A stretch of 5,993 nucleotides of DNA from Sphingobacteriaceae bacterium (GTDB taxonomy: Bacteria > Bacteroidota > Bacteroidia > B-17B0 > Aurantibacillaceae), in NCBI GenBank assembly GCA_023251695.1, contig JAHEYE010000219.1, positions 1 through 5,993 on the forward strand, written 5' to 3'. Positions within the stretch are counted from its first letter, which is position 1; each line of letters starts with the position of its first letter. Positions 1 to 4,249 of the stretch are shown piece by piece. A program made the translations under genes and the position numbers. The notes under the pieces were generated by a model. It was not told where the DNA came from and searched no databases. It saw nothing but the letters and a program-made list of their open reading frames with translations.

Positions 1-251
1 ATAATAGATTTGCTTTTCGAAACGTAGATAGAACTTCGGTGAACTTTCAGTCCCTCCATTTCTTCATAAACGTAATCTTTTCCTCTGTAGGCCTCCATAA
101 TTTCCATTTTCGGATAATTAGGCATGGCCGTTAAAATACTTACATCGACACCGCTTTTTTGTAAACGCAAGGCCAATTCGAATAAACGGTTTTGAGGCGC
201 GCCAACCTCAGGCGGGAAATATTGGGTAAGTATGAGTAATTTAAGGTTCAA
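1..251 (-). CDS. Glycosyltransferase family 4, WbuB/WcaI-like, N-terminal part (3' end outside window)
   Basis: A GT-B fold sugar transferase likely to add a sugar to a lipid-linked glycan in the cytoplasm. Only the first 83 codons are present; the gene runs off the left edge, so the nucleotide-sugar binding domain is not seen. The visible part holds the hallmark N-terminal motif of WbuB-like GT4 enzymes: LILTQYFPPEVGAPQNR at residues 6-22, then ELALRLQKSG (25-34), ILTAMPNYP (39-47), AYRGK (54-58) and a GLKVHRS segment (67-73). The only usable start is TTG at 249-251. An in-frame TAA lies two codons upstream (TAA ACT TTG) and the next ATG is deep inside the conserved domain. The TTG overlaps the TGA stop of the deacetylase gene (TTTGA), so translation is probably coupled. 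Family members usually begin MK(I/L)LILTQ, which places this start about two residues upstream of the common one. The family call is firm; the donor and acceptor sugars are unknown. Confidence 0.85.
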   Translation of the reverse strand, partial: MNLKLLILTQYFPPEVGAPQNRLFELALRLQKSGVDVSILTAMPNYPKMEIMEAYRGKDYVYEEMEGLKVHRSSIYVSKSKSI

Positions 252-1090
252 AGTTTAATACTTAAATGTTCTTCTGCTTTTTCAAGTAGCTCTAATTCCT
301 TTATTGCTCCCGCATAATTTATGAATTCTATTTTATTCTGGATCAGGTAATCGATTACCCACATGTACCATTCGAGCCAGGTATTAAATGATTTGCTGAA
401 ATACCGGTCATGAAAATCAATGCCCACATATTTTAAATTATGCTTCTGCGCTTTTTCAATTTGTTTTTTAGTACGGTTTTTTGCTTCCTGTAAATTTGAA
501 CTTTGCCACTTTTTTCCGTTTTCAATTACCCAACCGTCCATAATCTGGAAAGGGAATTCCCACATCTCCCCCACTTTAAACGGATTTTCGAATGCATGAA
601 CCGTTGTATCAAATTTATATCCGGCCTTATTCAGGTAAATAAGAGTTTCCTGATGGGTTCTTACGTAATGCATGCGTATACCTTTAGATACCTGTCCACT
701 TAATTTTTCAAATAAATCCTTTTCTTCTTTTATGACATCAATATCACTGAAATTTATTCCGTGGATATTTAAATCACAGCCCCTGTTTATAATCTGCTCC
801 ATCCAAACTGCAGCCAATTGATTCGAGTAACTTAAACCCACACCTTTCTTAACGCCAATAAAAAAAGTAGAAGGAACCTGCTTTACATTGTTAAACGTAA
901 TGAGCTCATCTACATTTTGCCATTTGTTTTTTAAAAAATCGGTCCAGCGCGCCACATATTCCCTGAACGAAATTTTCCCGAAAGCCAATTCCAAATTAGT
1001 TCGCACCATAAATTTAGGCACAATCAAATCACGCAGTAAATGTTCCGTTACTGTAATGTGGTCAATATCGTGGGAAATTATTGCTTTCAC
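248..1090 (-). CDS. NodB/CE4-like polysaccharide deacetylase family protein, cytoplasmic
   Basis: 280 residues, probably a metal-dependent N- or O-deacetylase acting on a sugar of the glycan made by this operon. Motifs match the NodB fold in order: SHDIDH at 6-11 (the HD(V/I)D variant of motif 1, D8 and D10 as base/metal ligands), STFFIGV at 74-80 (the usual TFF strand), NIHGINFSD at 108-116 (motif 2), RMHYVR at 139-144 (motif 3 region), GYKFDTT at 157-163, and GIDFHDRYF at 223-231 with H227 as the late catalytic His. Motif 2 keeps H110, but the second metal His of the usual HxxxH is Phe (F114), so the metal site is atypical. There is no signal peptide or membrane segment, which points to a cytoplasmic, lipid-linked substrate rather than exported polymer. 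The start is GTG at 1088-1090, sharing one base with the upstream TAG (TAGTG). The fold is likely; activity and substrate are inferred. Confidence 0.8.
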   Translation of the reverse strand: MKAIISHDIDHITVTEHLLRDLIVPKFMVRTNLELAFGKISFREYVARWTDFLKNKWQNVDELITFNNVKQVPSTFFIGVKKGVGLSYSNQLAAVWMEQIINRGCDLNIHGINFSDIDVIKEEKDLFEKLSGQVSKGIRMHYVRTHQETLIYLNKAGYKFDTTVHAFENPFKVGEMWEFPFQIMDGWVIENGKKWQSSNLQEAKNRTKKQIEKAQKHNLKYVGIDFHDRYFSKSFNTWLEWYMWVIDYLIQNKIEFINYAGAIKELELLEKAEEHLSIKL

Positions 1091-2052
1091 TATAATTTCT
1101 TTTTTAGTTTAAACAAAACTTTGAGCGGCAAAGAAGCTTTATAGGCTGCATAATATGGCAGAAGTGCTCCGCCAAAACCACGGAAATATTTTTCTACCTC
1201 CGGTATCATGCTTCCCTCAAAATCAAAAACCTTTAAGCCCAATTGCTTTGCATGCAATATACTTTGCCACATACAACTTACTCCGGCACCGTGATGTTTT
1301 AATTCAGCATCATAACCACCAAATAAATAATAAGCGCGTTGCGAATCATGAACACAGAAAGTAGCCGCTATAGGTTGCTTGTCACGGTAGGCCACGAAAG
1401 AGAAAGAGTTACTTGGGTTTGCAAATTGAAAAAGTATTTTGTCAAACAAATCCATGTTCTTTGTGATTTGGTTCCGCGAAAATGTTTTAAGGATGACTTC
1501 TTTCACCGTCTTCATGTCAAGCTCTTGTATTATTTCAAGGGCGTCGGACTTAGCTTTATTCAGACTTTTGCGCTTTTCTGAACTTAGGTTTGCCAGCAAC
1601 AGATCTTCAGGCGTTGACAGATTAATGTGGTAAGTGTACTTTACGAGAACGTCCATGTTTTTCCAAGCGAATGGCTGCGTTTCAATATTTCCTTCAGGTA
1701 AAATAAAAACGGTGAGTTTAGAATTCAGCTTAACAAGAAATTCAGCAATTTCCTCAATTACATTTTTATTAAACGAATTAATATTAGAACTGTTCTCGGC
1801 ACGGTTTTCAAAAAACAAACCGTTATTCGGGGCAAAGGGCGGAGTAATGTACATTTTGATTCCCATTTTTTTGAATGGATGCAAATAAAATGAACCGGTT
1901 AACTCGTTGTTGTCATTAAACAATCCGTAAACTTCAAGCCCCTGGTACATATTAAGCCACGGTATGGAATTAAAGACAGAAGGTTTCTGCTTCGCACACA
2001 ACTTGACATACGCTTCGTTGTCTTTATTTATGTCAATTAACCGTACAGCCAT
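1090..2052 (-). CDS. FemAB-like GNAT-fold acyltransferase, second of a tandem pair
   Basis: 320 residues, FemAB/GNAT-like (the family often annotated as peptidoglycan bridge protein FemA/FemB or GNAT acetyltransferase 6). Such enzymes transfer an aminoacyl or acyl group to an amine; in a glycan operon the acceptor is more likely a sugar amine than peptidoglycan, which is inference. Visible features: a first GNAT-like half with PPFAPNNGLFF (71-81) and TQPFAW (125-130); the basic stretch SEKRKSLNKAKSDAL (158-172), a FemAB hallmark; then the second half with IAATFCVHDS (228-237), YYLFGGY (241-247), HGAG (254-257) and the signature VFDFEGSMI (275-283) followed by EKYFRGFGG (287-295). At 320 residues there is no room for the coiled-coil arm of staphylococcal FemA; the size is closer to FemX. 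The C-terminus is very basic (KLKKKL), perhaps for membrane contact. ATG start shares one base with the upstream TAA (TAATG). It is a clear paralogue of the gene at 2052-3017. Confidence 0.85.
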   Translation of the reverse strand: MAVRLIDINKDNEAYVKLCAKQKPSVFNSIPWLNMYQGLEVYGLFNDNNELTGSFYLHPFKKMGIKMYITPPFAPNNGLFFENRAENSSNINSFNKNVIEEIAEFLVKLNSKLTVFILPEGNIETQPFAWKNMDVLVKYTYHINLSTPEDLLLANLSSEKRKSLNKAKSDALEIIQELDMKTVKEVILKTFSRNQITKNMDLFDKILFQFANPSNSFSFVAYRDKQPIAATFCVHDSQRAYYLFGGYDAELKHHGAGVSCMWQSILHAKQLGLKVFDFEGSMIPEVEKYFRGFGGALLPYYAAYKASLPLKVLFKLKKKL

Positions 2053-3017
2053 TAAAATAATTGGCGCTTAATAAATTTTAAAATTATCTCGAATGGAAGT
2101 TTTGCTTTGTTGATGGTATAGTACGGTGTTAGTTCACCGCCAAACGAACGGAAATAGCGCTCCACTTCTTTTATCATCGAACCCTCAAAATCAAATACGG
2201 GTATCCCCAATGATTTTGCTTTTAATATGCTATTGTATATACAAATTGCTCCGGCGCCATGCTGACCCGAATCATTCGAATAACCGCCAAGTAAATAATA
2301 ACAACAGTTGCTGTCGTAAAAACAAAATGTGGCCGCAATCACTTCATTATTTAAAGTGGCAGTAAAAGCAAAACTGTTTGCCCGTGAAGCAACCTTAAAC
2401 AAAATACTATCAATATTTTCAATACTTACCTTTTCACCCTTTTGCTCAAAGGTTTTAAAAATCATTTTCTTTACAATAGCGTAATCGGTACATTCTTTAA
2501 CCTCAACACCGTCTTTAACCGCTTTTTTTATGCTGTTCCGGTGTTCCGGAGAAAAACGTTTTTCAATTTCAGCCGCATCTGAATTTAAACTTAAACGGTA
2601 AGTGTAATTTGGTATGACTTTAAATTTATTCCAAAAAAATGGTTGGGTATCTTTTACAAAAGGCGGCAAGGCAATACTTATTACACCATAAGGCAAGGCC
2701 TGAATGAAATCGCAAATGAGTTCAATTACTTTTTTATTGAATGATAAACTATTTGCCTCATTCTGTGTCCTGTTCAAATAAACTAATCCGATATCGGGCA
2801 TGTAGTGCGCCGTTTTAATAAAATTAAATCCGAATTTTTTCGAAATATTTAAATGAAAAGCCCCTATCATTTGTCCGTCATCTTCAAATATCCCATAAAC
2901 ATGAAGATGATCACCATGCACATTTTTTTTCCAACTGAAAGCATTAAAGGCAGGAGGCCCGCCAAAAAGCTTCATGTATTTCTCTTCATATTGATTATCT
3001 ATCTCTTTAATCGTCAT
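2052..3017 (-). CDS. FemAB-like GNAT-fold acyltransferase, first of a tandem pair
   Basis: 321 residues, same family and layout as the downstream neighbour at 1090-2052. Matching landmarks are TQPFFW (124-129), the basic PEHRNSIKKAVKDG run (157-170), IAATFCFYDS (227-236), YYLLGGY (240-246), HGAG (253-256) and the signature VFDFEGSMI (274-282) followed by ERYFRSFGG (286-294). By hand alignment the 94 residues from SFxF to LP near the C-terminus share about 56 identities with the neighbour, while the N-terminal halves differ more. That pattern fits an old tandem duplication with a conserved fold core and diverged substrate-facing parts. The tail is basic and hydrophobic (ILKFIKRQLF) and could touch the membrane. 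No signal peptide or FemA-type coiled-coil arm is seen. Start ATG at 3015-3017 overlaps the TAA of the glycosyltransferase by one base. Role: probably acyl or aminoacyl transfer onto a glycan precursor; donor (aminoacyl-tRNA or acyl-CoA) not determinable. Confidence 0.85.
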   Translation of the reverse strand: MTIKEIDNQYEEKYMKLFGGPPAFNAFSWKKNVHGDHLHVYGIFEDDGQMIGAFHLNISKKFGFNFIKTAHYMPDIGLVYLNRTQNEANSLSFNKKVIELICDFIQALPYGVISIALPPFVKDTQPFFWNKFKVIPNYTYRLSLNSDAAEIEKRFSPEHRNSIKKAVKDGVEVKECTDYAIVKKMIFKTFEQKGEKVSIENIDSILFKVASRANSFAFTATLNNEVIAATFCFYDSNCCYYLLGGYSNDSGQHGAGAICIYNSILKAKSLGIPVFDFEGSMIKEVERYFRSFGGELTPYYTINKAKLPFEIILKFIKRQLF

Positions 3018-4120
3018 TAATCGAGGTGTGTTTTATAAATGTGGATCATTTTATCTAAACAAACATTAAAATCATACTTACGTAAAACATGTTGCCGCGC
3101 CTTAGCAGTAATTTCCTTTACATACGAAGGGTCGCCGATTATTTTTTCAACGGCATCTGCAATCTCGATAGCGTTGTGTTTTTTTACCACAATTCCATAC
3201 TCGCCGTGTTCAACCACTTCTTTCAATCCTCCCACATCAGTAACTATGACTGGTGTTTCACAAGCCATCGCTTCAACCACCGCCACTCCGAAACTTTCAC
3301 TGTCGTCGATAGAAACATTAAGAAAAATATCGAGCAAATTATGGTAATGACTTACTTCAGTAAAAGAAATCCGTCCGGTAATTTCAATAATGTCATCCAA
3401 TTGGGCTTCCTTCACAATTCCGCGGTAATAATCGATTTTAGTACCCGGACCGATTAAGAAAAACTTTAACTTTTTATTTGTAATACGTTGTTTTAAAATT
3501 TTTGCAGCTTCAATAATATATTTTATGCCATACTTATCTTCAATAGCCTTAATGGTACCGATATAAATAGTGTCTTTATCTTTGCTAACGGCTTGTTTCG
3601 AAAACACTTTTGTATCAACACCAAACGGAGTTACCATAATATCCTTGTGCGTATACTTACGTGTTTCGTTACGCATGATGTCGCTCGTCGATAAAATCTC
3701 GTCTGCTTTTTTAAGATTATATTTCAAAAGTGATTTATGAAGACCTGAGGCGTTCGGGAATTTGTAAACATCTTCGCCCCAAACAGAAATGATGTAAGGA
3801 TGAAAGCCCGACAAAGCTCCTATTAAACCGTAACTGGTCGCATAATGTGCATGAAGGATATCCGGCTTAAATTCACGAATAGTTTTTTTAAGATTGCTAA
3901 CATATTGAATGTACTGCAATTTGGTACCTGCTTTTTTGGCGTTAACCGTAATATCCGTTTCGTGTAAAAGCACAATATTCTCAACGCCCTTAAACCAATT
4001 ATAAGTTGATTTATTAAAACTGAATATCCCGATACTTATTCCGCGTGCAGCCAAACCTAGCGCCCACTTCTCGGTATGTTCTGAGTGTGAATCAGATAAT
4101 AACAATACTTTTATTGGCAT
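3017..4120 (-). CDS. Glycosyltransferase family 4 (GT-B fold, retaining)
   Basis: 367 residues, full length for a GT4 enzyme, and the first gene of the operon. The N-terminal acceptor domain starts with IKVLLLSDSHSEHTEKWA (3-20) and includes PDILHAHYATSYGL (86-99) and VWGEDVYKFP (113-122). The C-terminal donor domain has TPFGVDT (164-170), IGTIKAIEDKYG (187-198) at the domain opening, IGPG (223-226), and the diagnostic EX7E element E275-SFGVAVV-E283 followed by AMACETPVIVTDVGG (284-298). The EX7E glutamates contact the nucleotide-sugar in this family. No signal peptide or transmembrane segment is seen, so it likely works at the inner face of the inner membrane on a lipid-linked acceptor. The ATG at 4118-4120 fits the family N-terminus exactly, and it lies about 18-20 bases after the predicted transcription start. 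Sugar specificity cannot be read from the sequence. Confidence 0.92.
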   Translation of the reverse strand: MPIKVLLLSDSHSEHTEKWALGLAARGISIGIFSFNKSTYNWFKGVENIVLLHETDITVNAKKAGTKLQYIQYVSNLKKTIREFKPDILHAHYATSYGLIGALSGFHPYIISVWGEDVYKFPNASGLHKSLLKYNLKKADEILSTSDIMRNETRKYTHKDIMVTPFGVDTKVFSKQAVSKDKDTIYIGTIKAIEDKYGIKYIIEAAKILKQRITNKKLKFFLIGPGTKIDYYRGIVKEAQLDDIIEITGRISFTEVSHYHNLLDIFLNVSIDDSESFGVAVVEAMACETPVIVTDVGGLKEVVEHGEYGIVVKKHNAIEIADAVEKIIGDPSYVKEITAKARQHVLRKYDFNVCLDKMIHIYKTHLD

Positions 4121-4144
4121 AGCAGAAGGGCGCGTTGTAAGACG

Positions 4145-4175
4145 TAAAATTACCCCCGATTTTTATTATATACAA
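4145..4175 (-). promoter_or_regulatory. Candidate Bacteroidota-type promoter for the glycan operon
   Basis: On the minus strand a TTG (4173-4175) is followed by a 20-base spacer and TAATTTTA (4145-4152). This matches the known Bacteroidota primary sigma pattern TTTG, 19-21 bases, TAnnTTTG, except for the last base of the -7 box and the first T of the -33 box. The expected transcription start is near 4138-4140, leaving a leader of about 20 bases before the ATG at 4120. It sits between the terminator of the upstream gene and the operon, where a promoter is needed. No Shine-Dalgarno sequence is seen, as is usual for the phylum. Confidence 0.5.
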
Positions 4176-4187
4176 GAATTCTTTTAT
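4170..4187. repeat. Imperfect 18-base palindrome overlapping the -33 box
   Basis: The 10-base core AAGAATTCTT (4174-4183) is a perfect palindrome. Outside one mismatched pair (4173/4184), three more pairs match, giving arms from 4170 to 4187. It covers the putative -33 TTG of the operon promoter, so it could be an operator. Ten-base palindromes are expected by chance several times in 6 kb, so the function is only a possibility. Confidence 0.25.
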
Positions 4188-4201
4188 TGCACAAAAGACA
4201 T

Positions 4202-4230
4202 AAAAAAACCGCCTTATTTTAGTAAGGCGG
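4202..4230 (-). terminator. Rho-independent terminator after the T9SS protease gene
   Basis: Read on the minus strand, CCGCCTTA (4223-4230) and TAAGGCGG (4209-4216) form a perfect 8-base-pair stem with a 6-base loop (4217-4222). A run of seven T follows directly (A7 at 4202-4208 on the plus strand). It lies 19 bases after the stop codon of the protease gene, the right place and strand to end that transcript and separate it from the glycan operon. The stem is symmetric, but the plus-strand side has only a short, interrupted T tract, so it acts mainly in the minus direction. Confidence 0.9.
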
Positions 4231-4249
4231 TCCTTTTAAATAATACTAT

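Noticed and set aside
503..3457. Several plus-strand open frames of 64-122 codons (for example 503-703, 1155-1364, 1439-1633, 3089-3457)
   Set aside because: All lie antisense inside well-supported minus-strand genes, show no recognisable domain, and overlap each other in different frames. They are shadows.
4165..4196. TTTTG and TATAAT pair as a sigma-70-like promoter on the minus strand
   Set aside because: TATAAT is present at 4165-4170, but its spacing to TTG is 21 bases and the Bacteroidota consensus is not TATAAT. The TTG/TAATTTTA pair just downstream fits the phylum better.
4202..4230. Terminator hairpin as a bidirectional terminator or small RNA
   Set aside because: Both flanking genes run the same way, the long T run exists only for the minus direction, and there is no promoter or room for an RNA gene.
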